The position numbers were made by a program, and so were the translations under genes. From Pedobacter sp. MC2016-05 (GTDB taxonomy: Bacteria; Bacteroidota; Bacteroidia; Sphingobacteriales; Sphingobacteriaceae), in contig NZ_JAPIVT010000010.1 of assembly GCF_026239735.1 (NCBI RefSeq), forward strand, positions 62,001-126,000: a stretch of DNA of 64,000 bases. Direction: 5' to 3'. The notes under the pieces were generated by a model. It ran no database searches. It saw only the letters and a program-made list of their open reading frames with translations, and was not told where the DNA came from. Of this stretch, positions 28,106 to 36,143 are shown in pieces. How positions within the stretch are numbered: the first letter of the stretch is position 1; every line of letters starts with the position of its first letter.

Positions 28106-28123
28106 TCACAGGAGGCAAGAACA

Positions 28124-28984
28124 ATGGCAAGAACAACTTATCAAGACTTATTGGATGCAGGTGTACACTTTGGTCACCTTACCCGTAAATGGAATCCGAA
28201 AATGGCTCCTTACATTTTCATGGAGCGTAATGGAATTCACATTATAGATTTAAATAAAACTTTAACTAAAACTGAAGAAGCTGCGGCTGCGATTAAACAA
28301 ATCGTAAAATCAGGACGTAAAGTATTATTTGTTTCAACAAAAAAACAAGCAAAAGGAATCGTAGCTGAGCAAGCTAAAAAAGTGAACATGCCTTTCGTAA
28401 CCGAGCGTTGGTTAGGTGGTATGTTAACTAACTTCGCTACCGTTCGTAAGTCAATTAAAAAGATGGTTACCATCGATAAAATGACTAAAGACGGTACTTA
28501 TTCGATTCTTTCTAAAAAAGAGCGTTTGATGATTCAACGTGAGCGTATTAAATTAGAATCACTTTTAGGTGGTATTGCTGATTTAAACCGTTTACCTGCA
28601 GCTTTATTCTTAATTGATGTTAAGAAAGAACACATTGCGGTAACTGAAGCATTAAAATTAAACATCCCAACTTTTGCGATGGTTGATACAAACTCTGATC
28701 CTTCTAACATCGATTTCCCAATTCCAGCGAATGATGATGCTACGAAATCAATCTCTTTAATCACTGATGTAATTATCAAAGCTATTGAAGAAGGTTTAGA
28801 TGAGCGCAAACGCGAAAAAGATGATGAAGCTGAGAAAGAAGCAGTAGCAGCGAAAGTTGCAGCTGATGCTCCCGAAGCCAAAGAACCTAGAGCAGCTGGT
28901 GAAAAAAGACCAACTACTAAAAAGGTAACGGCTGAAGCAGAAACTGAAGCGCCTTCATCAGAAGAAACTAAAACAGAAGAATAA
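28124..28984 (+). CDS. rpsB: Ribosomal protein uS2
   Basis: 286 aa. The S2 core covers ~1-235: AGVHFGHLTRKWNPKMAPYIF, ERWLGGMLTNF and FAMVDTNSDPSNIDFPIPANDDA. A ~50-residue C-terminal extension rich in Ala, Glu and Lys follows, longer than in E. coli (241 aa) and probably disordered. AGGAGG lies 7 nt upstream of the ATG, an unusually strong Shine-Dalgarno for this phylum. A 20-bp hairpin separates it from tsf. Confidence 0.97.
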   Translation: MARTTYQDLLDAGVHFGHLTRKWNPKMAPYIFMERNGIHIIDLNKTLTKTEEAAAAIKQIVKSGRKVLFVSTKKQAKGIVAEQAKKVNMPFVTERWLGGMLTNFATVRKSIKKMVTIDKMTKDGTYSILSKKERLMIQRERIKLESLLGGIADLNRLPAALFLIDVKKEHIAVTEALKLNIPTFAMVDTNSDPSNIDFPIPANDDATKSISLITDVIIKAIEEGLDERKREKDDEAEKEAVAAKVAADAPEAKEPRAAGEKRPTTKKVTAEAETEAPSSEETKTEE

Positions 28985-28993
28985 TTAAGTTAT

Positions 28994-29046
28994 AAGTTAT
29001 AGGTTATAAGTTGTAGGTAAAGCCCGCAACCTGTAACCTGTAACTT
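28994..29046 (+). repeat. Long hairpin between rpsB and tsf
   Basis: Left arm 28994-29013 and right arm 29027-29046 pair over 20 positions with two G-U pairs and one mismatch around a 13-nt loop. The left side is built from repeated AAGTTATA/AGGTTATA words. No T-run follows, so it is not a typical terminator. Confidence 0.75.
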
Positions 29047-29080
29047 TTAACATTTTAAGGAACTTATAAAATTTTTAAAC

Positions 29081-29926
29081 ATGTCTACAGTACAAATTAC
29101 TGCCGCTGATGTAAATAAACTACGCCAACAAACTGGCGCTGGTATGATGGATTGCAAAAAAGCTTTAGTAGAAGCTAATGGCGATTTCGAAGCAGCTGTT
29201 GATTTATTGCGTAAAAAAGGTCAAAAAGTATCTGCCGCTCGTTCTGGTAATGCTACATCTGAAGGTCTGGTATCAATCGCTGTTTCAGCAGATGGTACAA
29301 ATGGTAAATTAGTTGCTTTAGCTTGTGAAACTGAACCAGTTTCTAAAGTTGAAGATTTCCGTAATCTTGCTCAGGCTGTTTTAGCTGCAGCGGTTGCTAA
29401 CAATCCTGCTACTGCAGAAGAGTTAGAGGCAATTAAATTAGAAGATGGACGTACAGTTGCCGAAACTATTACTGAATTAACTGGTAAAATTGGCGAGAAA
29501 ATCGTTATCCAAGAGTATGCAAACGTAACTGGCGAGAAAATTGTTTCTTATATTCACTCTAACGGTAAAATGGGTGTTTTGGTAGTATTCCAAGGTGCTA
29601 ATGGTGTTGATATTACTGACGCTGGTAAAGATGTTGCAATGCAGATTGCTGCAATGAACCCAGTTGCTGTTGATAAAGACGGTGTAGATCCTGCTACTAT
29701 CGAACGTGAAATTGAAATAGCTAAAGACGTTATTCGTCAAGAAGGTAAACCAGAAGAAATGGTTGAGAAAATCGCTGCCGGTAAATTGAACAAATTCTAC
29801 AAAGATAGTACTTTATTAAACCAAGAGTTTGTTAAAGACGGTTCAATGGATGTTCGTAAATTCTTAGACAATACGGCTAAAGGATTAACGGTAACCGCTT
29901 TCAAACGCGTTCAGTTAGGTGCATAA
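29081..29926 (+). CDS. tsf: Translation elongation factor Ts
   Basis: 281 aa, near E. coli's 283. The N-terminal UBA-like part has RQQTGAGMMDCKKALVEANGDFEAA, and the EF-Ts core contains ACETEPVSKVEDF, HSNGKMGVLV and NPVAVDKDGV. It exchanges GDP for GTP on EF-Tu. It lies 96 bp after rpsB with the long hairpin between, and ends at a strong terminator, completing the rplM-rpsI-rpsB-tsf unit. Confidence 0.97.
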   Translation: MSTVQITAADVNKLRQQTGAGMMDCKKALVEANGDFEAAVDLLRKKGQKVSAARSGNATSEGLVSIAVSADGTNGKLVALACETEPVSKVEDFRNLAQAVLAAAVANNPATAEELEAIKLEDGRTVAETITELTGKIGEKIVIQEYANVTGEKIVSYIHSNGKMGVLVVFQGANGVDITDAGKDVAMQIAAMNPVAVDKDGVDPATIEREIEIAKDVIRQEGKPEEMVEKIAAGKLNKFYKDSTLLNQEFVKDGSMDVRKFLDNTAKGLTVTAFKRVQLGA

Positions 29927-29948
29927 GCATTTGTAAACAATATTAAGA

Positions 29949-29976
29949 AGTCCCGATGAAAATCGGGATTTTTTTT
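29949..29976 (+). terminator. Terminator after tsf
   Basis: TCCCGAT (29951-29957), GAAA loop side, ATCGGGA (29962-29968), then eight T's. Confidence 0.92.
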
Positions 29977-30197
29977 GACCATTTTTTTCGAAAATAACAA
30001 CTTGATGCTCTTGTGTAGCTTTAGTCTTGTCATTGTTTCAATCTTTTTGATTTGTTTTTACTTTATAATATTGTCAATACCTTCGCCGTTGTAGGCAGGA
30101 ACCGCACATGAATCTAGTGGGACCACGAAACAAAAAGTATCTCCACGCTATCGCATTTATAAGCAAAGGTGAGTACTCAAAAGGCGAAATTAGGTTT
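29977..30197. other. Gene-free gap left of the insertion sequence
   Basis: Nothing recognised in about 220 bp between the tsf terminator and the IS left end; no open frame of note. Confidence 0.4.
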
Positions 30198-31202
30198 CAA
30201 CTTAGTAACTTGAGTTCGATAATTAATTGATATAAAAGATGTTAAAGCGATATTTCGTATATTTAAGTATACTTAACGAAATAAAGCATTACATAAAATA
30301 ACGTTACCGATTTTTCTGCATTGTTCATGAGTTTTGCCAGAACTTTGAAAAAACGACTAAAACATCATTTTAGGCAAGCTTTCATGAGGCCCGTCACGAT
30401 ATCTGATAGCGAGATCGTCAGCATTCTTCTTTTATTTCAGATTAGCGACTTTAAATGCTTCCAGCATTATTATATTTTCTACGTCCAGAAGCATAGGTAG
30501 GATGGTTTCTCAAAAAAAGTGTCTTATAACCGCTTTGTTGAACGTAACCAAAGTGTAATCATGCCTTTGAGAATCTTCTTAAAAACCTGTTGTTCTGGGT
30601 TATTGTACAGGAATTTCTTTCGTGGATTCTACACTGATAAGAGTTTGTAAGAAACAACGTATAAAAGCAAATTAGGTTTTCAAAGGCATCGCTGAAGTTG
30701 GAAAATCAACCATGGGATGGTTCTATGGGTTTAAACTCCAGCTACTTATAAATGATAGAGGAGAAATTCTTAACTTTCTTATCAGTCAAGGAAATATAGA
30801 TGATAGAGAGCCTTTAAAGAGAGAAGGGGTTCTCAAAAAAATATTTGGAAAGCTAATTGGATACAAGGGATATATCTCTAAAAATTTGTTCGAGACCCTC
30901 TTTACTGATGGCCTTCAATTGGTGAAAGGGATCCGCAAAAAATTGGAAAATAGCCTGATAAGTATAAAGACAAGATCATGCTACGAAAAAGATAAGTAAT
31001 CCAAACGGTTAACGATGAAGTTAAAAATATTGTCAAATTGACCACTCTAGAGATCGTTCTTTCATTAATTTTATCATAAATATGATAGCAGGATTGGCTG
31101 CATATAGCATCTTCCAAAAGAAGCCTTGTATCAAATATGAAACTGTAAAAACTAATCAGTTGTATGCTTTTTAATAATAATCGAACTCAGGTTAGTAACT
31201 TA
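30198..31202 (+). mobile_element. Decayed IS982-family insertion sequence
   Basis: Imperfect terminal inverted repeats: left 30198-30225 (core TTGAGTTCGATAATTA), right 31175-31202 (core TAATAATCGAACTCAGG), about 23 of 28 positions matching. A 10-bp direct repeat TTAGTAACTT occurs at both outer edges (30202-30211 and 31192-31201), partly overlapping the inverted repeats, so the exact target duplication is uncertain. The ~1 kb length and the transposase remnant fit IS982. Confidence 0.8.
30290..31174 (+). pseudogene. IS982-family transposase, broken
   Basis: Pieces of one DDE transposase lie in order but in different frames: SDSEIVSILLLFQ near 30400, SYNRFVERNQS near 30530, GISFVDSTLIRVCKKQRI near 30640 (the DST Asp is a likely catalytic residue), then a TAG at 30673. 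After that come VFKGIAEVGKSTMGWFYGFK and GNIDDREPLK, and finally INFIINMIAGLAAYSIF in another frame near 31080, with TAA at 31172. At least two frameshifts and one nonsense codon make it inactive. The longest intact piece is 30712-30999. No second copy is visible in the window. Confidence 0.85.
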
Positions 31203-31223
31203 GGCCAGTAAAAAGCAAATCTT

Positions 31224-32315
31224 ATGTTCCATATACCAAATGCTAAATTTTTCGATGATGGTGTTCTGCAAGAAAGGAAAAGCATTAAAATCGATCAAGG
31301 TAAAATCATTTCAATTGAAGCATCGGAAGAAGATTCCGAGACAGAATTTCTTGTTCCCGGCTTAATCGACCTTCAAATCTATGGCGCCGGAGGGAAACTG
31401 TTTTCAGCAGAGCCCACAGTAGAAGCACTTCGGGTAATGGAGGACGATTTGCTCAAAAAAGGCACCACAGGTTTCTTGGCTTGTATGGCTACCAATACCC
31501 CAGAGGTATTTCATGCATGTATCGCGACAGCAAAAGAATATCGTTCATCAGCCAGAAATCTTTTAGGCTTACATTTAGAAGGTCCATTTTTAAATCCAAA
31601 GCGTTTGGGCGCACATGTTCCTGAGTTTGTACGGAGAGCTACCTTAGACGAGATTAAAGAATTATTGGATTTTGGAGATGGTGTAATTAAGATGATGACT
31701 ATCGCGCCAGAATGCAATGACGAAAAGGTAATTAGTTATTTGATTGATAATGGTGTAGTAGTTTCCCTAGGCCATAGCAACGCTACTTTTGAACAAGCTA
31801 ACGCCGCGTACAATATGGGCATGCACACTACTACGCACTTATTCAATGCAATGAGCCTTATCCATCATCGTGAACCTGGCATACCAACGGCCTTGTTCAA
31901 CCACAATAGGGCTATGTCTAGCATTATTGTGGATGGGCAGCATGTAGATTTCGAGATTGTAAAATTTGCCAAGACGCTACTTAAAGAAAGATTGTTCTTA
32001 ATTACTGATGCGGTAACAGAATGTAACACAGGGCCGTATCAGCATATTAAAAGAGGTGAAAAATATGTTATGCCAGATGGAACACTTTCGGGATCATCAC
32101 TAACCATGTTGCAAGCGTTGAAAAATTGTGTTGAATACTGTGATATTGCCTTAAGCGAGGCGATAAATATGGCTACAGTTTATCCGGCAAAGTTGATTGG
32201 AATTGAAAACCTGACTGGCAAAATAGTGAGTGGTGGGGATGCAAATCTGGTTATTATTGACAATGATTTGAATCTGAAGCAAGTATTTTTCCATGGAGAA
32301 GAAGTTTCAATCTAA
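31224..32315 (+). CDS. nagA: N-acetylglucosamine-6-phosphate deacetylase
   Basis: 363 aa amidohydrolase. GLIDLQIYGAGGK opens the metal barrel, LHLEGPFLNPKRLGAH contains the metal-binding Glu, and LGHSNATFEQA, HTTTHLFNAMS and LITDAV (catalytic Asp) follow. It removes acetate from GlcNAc-6-P, feeding amino-sugar catabolism and peptidoglycan recycling. The ATG at 31224 lies only ~22 bp past the dead IS, so its original upstream region was displaced. The start is fixed by homology to NagA's short N-terminal beta domain. Confidence 0.93.
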   Translation: MFHIPNAKFFDDGVLQERKSIKIDQGKIISIEASEEDSETEFLVPGLIDLQIYGAGGKLFSAEPTVEALRVMEDDLLKKGTTGFLACMATNTPEVFHACIATAKEYRSSARNLLGLHLEGPFLNPKRLGAHVPEFVRRATLDEIKELLDFGDGVIKMMTIAPECNDEKVISYLIDNGVVVSLGHSNATFEQANAAYNMGMHTTTHLFNAMSLIHHREPGIPTALFNHNRAMSSIIVDGQHVDFEIVKFAKTLLKERLFLITDAVTECNTGPYQHIKRGEKYVMPDGTLSGSSLTMLQALKNCVEYCDIALSEAINMATVYPAKLIGIENLTGKIVSGGDANLVIIDNDLNLKQVFFHGEEVSI

Positions 32316-32366
32316 ATAATTACATCAATTGTTAGAAACAATAGCTCGGTATTAAAAAATTGTTGA

Positions 32367-32374
32367 TATTTTTG
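32367..32374 (+). promoter_or_regulatory. -7 promoter box for pyrH
   Basis: TATTTTTG (TAnnTTTG) ends 5 nt before the pyrH ATG at 32380, again suggesting a very short leader. Confidence 0.5.
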
Positions 32375-32379
32375 AAGTC

Positions 32380-33084
32380 ATGAAATACAAACGCATCCTA
32401 CTAAAGCTTAGCGGTGAATCACTAATGGGCGAAAAACAATACGGTATTGATAATGAACGTGTTAAGCAATATGCTGAAGATATTAAAGCAGTACACGACA
32501 AAGGTCTGGAAATTGCAATCGTTATTGGTGGAGGTAATATTTTTAGAGGATTAAGTGCCGAAAAAAGTGGGATGGACAGAGCTCAGGCGGATTATATGGG
32601 CATGCTAGCTACTGTAATTAACTCTATGGCATTACAAGATGCGTTGGAAAAAGTTGGTATAAAAACCCGCTTACTTACGGCCATTAAAATGGAACAAATT
32701 TGTGAGCCGTTTATCCGCCGTAGAGCGGTGCGCCACTTAGAGAAAGGCCGAGTTGTTATTTTTGGGGCTGGAACAGGAAATCCTTACTTCACTACCGATT
32801 CTGCCGCCGCGTTAAGGGCCATTGAAATTAAAGCAGATGCAGTATTGAAGGGAACACGTGTTGATGGTATTTATACTGCAGATCCTGAAAAGGATCCGTT
32901 AGCGACTAAATACGATGAAATATCATTTAAAGAAGTATATGCAAAAGGTTTAAACGTAATGGATATGACTGCTTTTACTTTATGTGAAGAAAACCAGGTT
33001 CCTATTATTGTGTTTGATATGAATAAACATGGTAATTTCATGAAAATTGCTAATGGCGAACCAATTGGTACTTTGGTGAAATAA
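32380..33084 (+). CDS. pyrH: UMP kinase
   Basis: 234 aa, hexameric bacterial UMP kinase of the amino-acid-kinase fold. [43 protein letters not shown] and [17 protein letters not shown] are all signature segments. It makes UDP from UMP and ATP. It is followed after 36 bp by frr, the standard pyrH-frr pair, though frr also seems to have its own promoter. Confidence 0.97.
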   Translation: MKYKRILLKLSGESLMGEKQYGIDNERVKQYAEDIKAVHDKGLEIAIVIGGGNIFRGLSAEKSGMDRAQADYMGMLATVINSMALQDALEKVGIKTRLLTAIKMEQICEPFIRRRAVRHLEKGRVVIFGAGTGNPYFTTDSAAALRAIEIKADAVLKGTRVDGIYTADPEKDPLATKYDEISFKEVYAKGLNVMDMTAFTLCEENQVPIIVFDMNKHGNFMKIANGEPIGTLVK

Positions 33085-33104
33085 AGCTTAAATTATTATT
33101 TTTG
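33072..33104 (+). promoter_or_regulatory. Promoter of frr, inside the pyrH 3' end
   Basis: TTTG (33072-33075), 21-bp spacer, TATTTTTG (33097-33104), 16 nt before the frr ATG. Confidence 0.6.
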
Positions 33105-33120
33105 TAGAAATACACATATT

Positions 33121-33684
33121 ATGAACGAACTCATACAATTGCAATTAATGGATGCCCAATCTTCTATGGATAAGGCTATCGATCATTGCGAATCAGAATT
33201 AACTAAAATTAGAGCTGGTAAGGCTTCTGCAGGAATGCTTGATGGTATTTTTGTAGATTACTATGGTGCTTCTACCGCCTTGTCTCAAGTATCTAGCATC
33301 AACACGCCAGATGCCAGAACGATTGTAATTCAGCCTTGGGAAAAATCGTTATTGGTGCCAATAGAAAAAGCTATTCAGGTAGCAAACATTGGTATCAACC
33401 CTCAAAATGATGGTATTGTAATTCGTTTAGTTGTACCACCATTAACTGAAGAACGCAGAAAAGACTTGGTTAAAAAAGTAAAGGAAGAGGCAGAACGTGG
33501 ACGCATTACCGTTCGTAACATCCGCAAAGATGCCAATACCAAAATACAAAAGCTAAAAGGAGAAGGTGTATCTGACGATGAAATAAAGACAGGTGAGGGC
33601 GAAGTACAAAAATTAACTGATGCTTATATCGTTAAAGTTGATAAGCATGCAGAAGCAAAGGAAAAAGATGTAATGACCGTTTAG
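33121..33684 (+). CDS. frr: Ribosome recycling factor
   Basis: 187 aa. KIRAGKASAGMLDGIFVDYYGA, INTPDARTIVIQPWEKSLL, IVIRLVVPPLTEERRKDLVKKVKEEAE and VRNIRKDANTKIQKL match RRF over its full length (E. coli 185). It splits the post-termination ribosome with EF-G. It ends at a strong hairpin shared with the convergent LacI-type gene. Confidence 0.97.
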   Translation: MNELIQLQLMDAQSSMDKAIDHCESELTKIRAGKASAGMLDGIFVDYYGASTALSQVSSINTPDARTIVIQPWEKSLLVPIEKAIQVANIGINPQNDGIVIRLVVPPLTEERRKDLVKKVKEEAERGRITVRNIRKDANTKIQKLKGEGVSDDEIKTGEGEVQKLTDAYIVKVDKHAEAKEKDVMTV

Positions 33685-33702
33685 GTCATCAATCAAAAAA
33701 AT

Positions 33703-33736
33703 AAAAAGGGAATAAGGTATAACTTATTCCCTTTTT
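33703..33736. terminator. Bidirectional terminator between frr and the LacI-type gene
   Basis: Fourteen-base perfect arms AAAAAGGGAATAAG and CTTATTCCCTTTTT with a 6-nt loop. The right arm covers the stop codon of the convergent regulator gene. Confidence 0.92.
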
Positions 33737-34764
33737 TTATGCTGCTTTTTTGGAAGGGTAGATTCTCGTTCGATTAATTTGGTGGATAACACAACTTGCT
33801 TGAAAGTTGATTCCTGTTCTTTCGACTCTAGTTTTAAAAGCATTATCTTCATCAGGTTTTCAGCAATTTCCCGTACCGGCTGCGCAATTGCAGTTATAGA
33901 TGGCGTATAAAATTCGAGTAGCTCAAAATCATCAAAAGATAGCAAAGCAGGTTTTGATGAAGGTGATATTCCCATTTGTTTCAGCGTTCGCAAACCATCG
34001 AGGCAAATGTAATTGGCAGAGAAAATTACCGCATCAAGTTGCTTTTCCGAAGAAAAAAATGTTGTCATTTGTTCTATCGAAGTTAAATCAGAACGGTCAT
34101 ATTTGACCTTTTTAATAGTAGTAGGAAGTTGGTGATCTTTCATGGCTTTTTCATAACCCGCTAACCGATCAACCATTTGTTGTAAATCTGTTTCGAGTGT
34201 TACAAACCCTATATTCTGATAGCCGTTATTGATTAGGTAGTGTGTGGCGTTAAAGGTTGCCCCCGCATTATCTATCACCACGTAATCGGTTTGAAGTTCA
34301 GGTACATATCGATCAAAAAGTACTACCGGTGTATTGGTTTCAATTAGTTTTTTAGTTTCCGCTTCAAATCCTTCTGGCAAAGCCATAATGTATCCATCCA
34401 CGTGCCGGTCACGAAATATCTGGAGTAATTCGATAGCCTTTTCATGACTATTGTGGGTACTGCTGAAAAGAATTTTGTATCCATTTTCTGAGGCTTTCTG
34501 ATCTAAATGATGCGCTATACGGGAAAAAAAAGGTTCAGAAATATCGTCTACAAGAAAGCCAATTACATTTGTTTTTCCAGTACGCAGGCTCTTTGCTAGG
34601 GTATTGGGCTGGTAACCCCATTTTTCAACCAAATCAAGTACCTTTTTGGTAACTGCCTTGCTTATATTTTTTTCTTGAGCTTTGCCATTTATCACGAAAG
34701 AAACGGTAGTGATAGATATATTTAATTCGTTTGCTATATCTTTTATTTGGATTTTATTTTTCAT
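33724..34764 (-). CDS. LacI-family transcriptional regulator
   Basis: 346 aa. The N-terminal HTH and hinge (IQIKDIANELNISITTVSFVINGK ... YQPNTLAKSLRTGKTN) are those of LacI/PurR, and the rest is a periplasmic-binding-protein-like sugar sensor (IGFLVDDISEPFFSRI, VPVVLFDRY-type and LLSFDDFELLEFYTP segments). Ligand unknown. No sugar gene adjoins it; it is convergent with frr and its promoter region leads towards the tRNA-like genes. The only LacI-type operator seen in the window lies upstream of xylB, 10 kb away, so control of xylose genes is possible but not shown. Confidence 0.9.
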   Translation of the reverse strand: MKNKIQIKDIANELNISITTVSFVINGKAQEKNISKAVTKKVLDLVEKWGYQPNTLAKSLRTGKTNVIGFLVDDISEPFFSRIAHHLDQKASENGYKILFSSTHNSHEKAIELLQIFRDRHVDGYIMALPEGFEAETKKLIETNTPVVLFDRYVPELQTDYVVIDNAGATFNATHYLINNGYQNIGFVTLETDLQQMVDRLAGYEKAMKDHQLPTTIKKVKYDRSDLTSIEQMTTFFSSEKQLDAVIFSANYICLDGLRTLKQMGISPSSKPALLSFDDFELLEFYTPSITAIAQPVREIAENLMKIMLLKLESKEQESTFKQVVLSTKLIERESTLPKKQHKKRE

Positions 34765-34876
34765 TAATGTGGTATAACACTTACAATAGATCGAAATATA
34801 GGAAATATTTGAATATTAACTCCATATTAATATTGGCACCGAATAAGGATAAAGGCGACTTCGACCTAAACAGTCT

Positions 34877-34907
34877 AAAAAAAAGAGCAACCTATCCAGG
34901 ATTGCTC
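34877..34907 (-). terminator. Terminator of the tRNA-like operon
   Basis: GAGCAA and TTGCTC arms (34885-34890, 34902-34907) with an 11-nt loop, followed on the minus strand by eight T's. It lies ~30 nt beyond the second tRNA-like gene. Confidence 0.85.
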
Positions 34908-34937
34908 GATTAACTAACTTATTATTCATAAAAAATG

Positions 34938-35081
34938 CTGTTGGGGAAGGAGTCGAACCTTCAAGGGGTAGTTAGCTACAGTTCAAAAAATTAATTGTGG
35001 TCAACCCAATAAACTGCGTTTATCCCATTATTCCCCACCACCGAGACAAGGAGGCGTGTCTGCCAATTTCACCACCCAACA
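34938..35081 (-). tRNA. tRNA-like gene A: class II body, GUC anticodon, 75-nt variable arm
   Basis: Read on the minus strand from 35081. Acceptor TGTTGGG/CCCAACA with unpaired G at position 73 (CCA not encoded), leucine-like D-arm GTG-AAATTGGCAGA-CAC, anticodon arm CCTCC-TTGTCTC-GGTGG with a central T-T mismatch, and T-arm GAAGG-TTCGACT-CCTTC. The anticodon would be GTC (35045-35047). The variable region is ~75 nt, closed by GGGG/CCCC and containing a perfect ATAAAC/GTTTAT hairpin, far beyond the usual class II arm. Whether it is charged and used in translation is unknown; see findings. Confidence 0.65.
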
Positions 35082-35150
35082 TTTTAGTCATTAGTCTAAA
35101 GTCGAAGTAAGGAGTCTAAAGACTACTGACTAGGGACTTGGACTAAGTCG
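35082..35150. repeat. AGTC-rich spacer between the tRNA-like genes
   Basis: Repeated short words (TTAGTC, AGTCTAAAG, GACTA) in both orientations make an imperfect stem. No gene seen. Confidence 0.4.
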
Positions 35151-35258
35151 CTGTAGGGGAAGGAATCGAACCTTCAAGGAGTGGTTAGCCATTGCTGGTT
35201 TTCCATGATCTCCGCCACCGAGACAAGGAGGTGTGTCTGCCTGTTTCACCACCCTACA
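35151..35258 (-). tRNA. tRNA-like gene B: class II body, GUC anticodon, 39-nt variable arm
   Basis: Same plan as copy A, 69 bp away and first in the unit. Acceptor TGTAGGG/CCCTACA (pair 4-69 swapped from T-A to A-T relative to A), D-arm GTG-AAACAGGCAGA-CAC, identical anticodon arm CCTCC-TTGTCTC-GGTGG, variable stem GGAG/CTCC where A has GGGG/CCCC, T-arm GAAGG-TTCGATT-CCTTC, G at position 73. The anticodon is at 35222-35224. The compensating changes show that structure is under selection. Not an ordinary leucine, serine or aspartate tRNA. Confidence 0.65.
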
Positions 35259-35309
35259 TTATGTTCAGCAATTGTGAAAGAACGTTCCCTTTTTGTTAAT
35301 TGCTTGATA

Positions 35310-35341
35310 CAAATGTAAAAGAACTCTAAATGCCTTGCAAA
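35310..35341 (-). promoter_or_regulatory. Promoter of the tRNA-like genes
   Basis: Minus strand TTTG (35341-35338), 20-bp spacer, TACATTTG (35317-35310). Transcription would begin about 45 nt before gene B. Confidence 0.8.
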
Positions 35342-35414
35342 TATTTTAAACATTTAATTTTATTTTTATAATATTGATAAATTTTTATAAATTCGCTTAT
35401 CATAATTCAAAAAT

Positions 35415-35891
35415 ATGCTTAAAAAAGACAATTCCAATTTAGAAATTGACAACCTTGATATTGATATATTAAAACAGTTAATGCAAGATGCGACGAAACC
35501 TTATACGGAAATTGCGAAGGATTTAATCGTATCTGGCGGTACAATACATGTTAGAATGAAAAAATTACAGGAGATGGGCATTATAAAAGGCTCTCACCTG
35601 ATTATAGATCCACAGAAGGCAGGCTACGACATTTGTGCTTTTTTAGGAATTTACCTGGAGAAGGGAATACAATACAAAGATGCTGTTGCTCAATTAAGTA
35701 AAATTAAGGAGGTGGTAGAGTTACATTATACGACTGGATCTTATAGTATGTTCGCAAAAATTATTTGTAGGGATACAAACCATTTGCGCCATGTGCTTAA
35801 TGAAGAAATTCAGGCTGTTAATGGAATTCAACGGACAGAAACCCTAATTTCTTTGGAAGAAAGCATTAAAAGACAGATTGAGCTAGGATAA
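35415..35891 (+). CDS. Lrp/AsnC-family transcriptional regulator
   Basis: 158 aa. N-terminal winged HTH (LDIDILKQLMQDATKPYTEIAKDLIVSGGTIHVRMKKLQEMGII) and C-terminal RAM/AsnC ligand domain (AQLSKIKEVVELHYTTGSYSMFAKI). These proteins form octamers and sense amino acids. Target genes are not evident. It diverges from the tRNA-like genes, sharing a 156-bp region with their promoter, so it might control them (inference). Confidence 0.92.
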   Translation: MLKKDNSNLEIDNLDIDILKQLMQDATKPYTEIAKDLIVSGGTIHVRMKKLQEMGIIKGSHLIIDPQKAGYDICAFLGIYLEKGIQYKDAVAQLSKIKEVVELHYTTGSYSMFAKIICRDTNHLRHVLNEEIQAVNGIQRTETLISLEESIKRQIELG

Positions 35892-36143
35892 AGGTTTTAA
35901 GTTATAGGGGTTGTAGGTTTTAAATGACCGAGGATAAGCAAACCAAAAGTAACGATTTGCTGATTGTAAGCCACTTAGACCTGATGCAGTGAACACTAAT
36001 CTTGAATTTCTTCTGCAGAAGTAAAACGTAAAACGGGAACAAATTATAGTATATGCAGAAATTTGCTCTTCTAATCTTAATAATCATATTTATAATGCGG
36101 CCTTCGATTTCGGTCAGGTTGGAGACCCGAGAAAAAAAATAAG

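Noticed and set aside
30090..30125. Fragment resembling the end of a group II intron
   Set aside because: Only a few bases (GCGGTTC on the minus strand) fit; no reverse transcriptase remnant or domain V stem.
33724..34764. Naming the LacI-type gene as the xylose repressor
   Set aside because: It is 10 kb from the operator and no binding evidence can be read from sequence.
34938..35258. Reading the tandem RNAs as ordinary leucine tRNAs
   Set aside because: The D-arm is leucine-like, but the anticodon loop gives GUC, position 73 is G and the variable arms are 39-75 nt.
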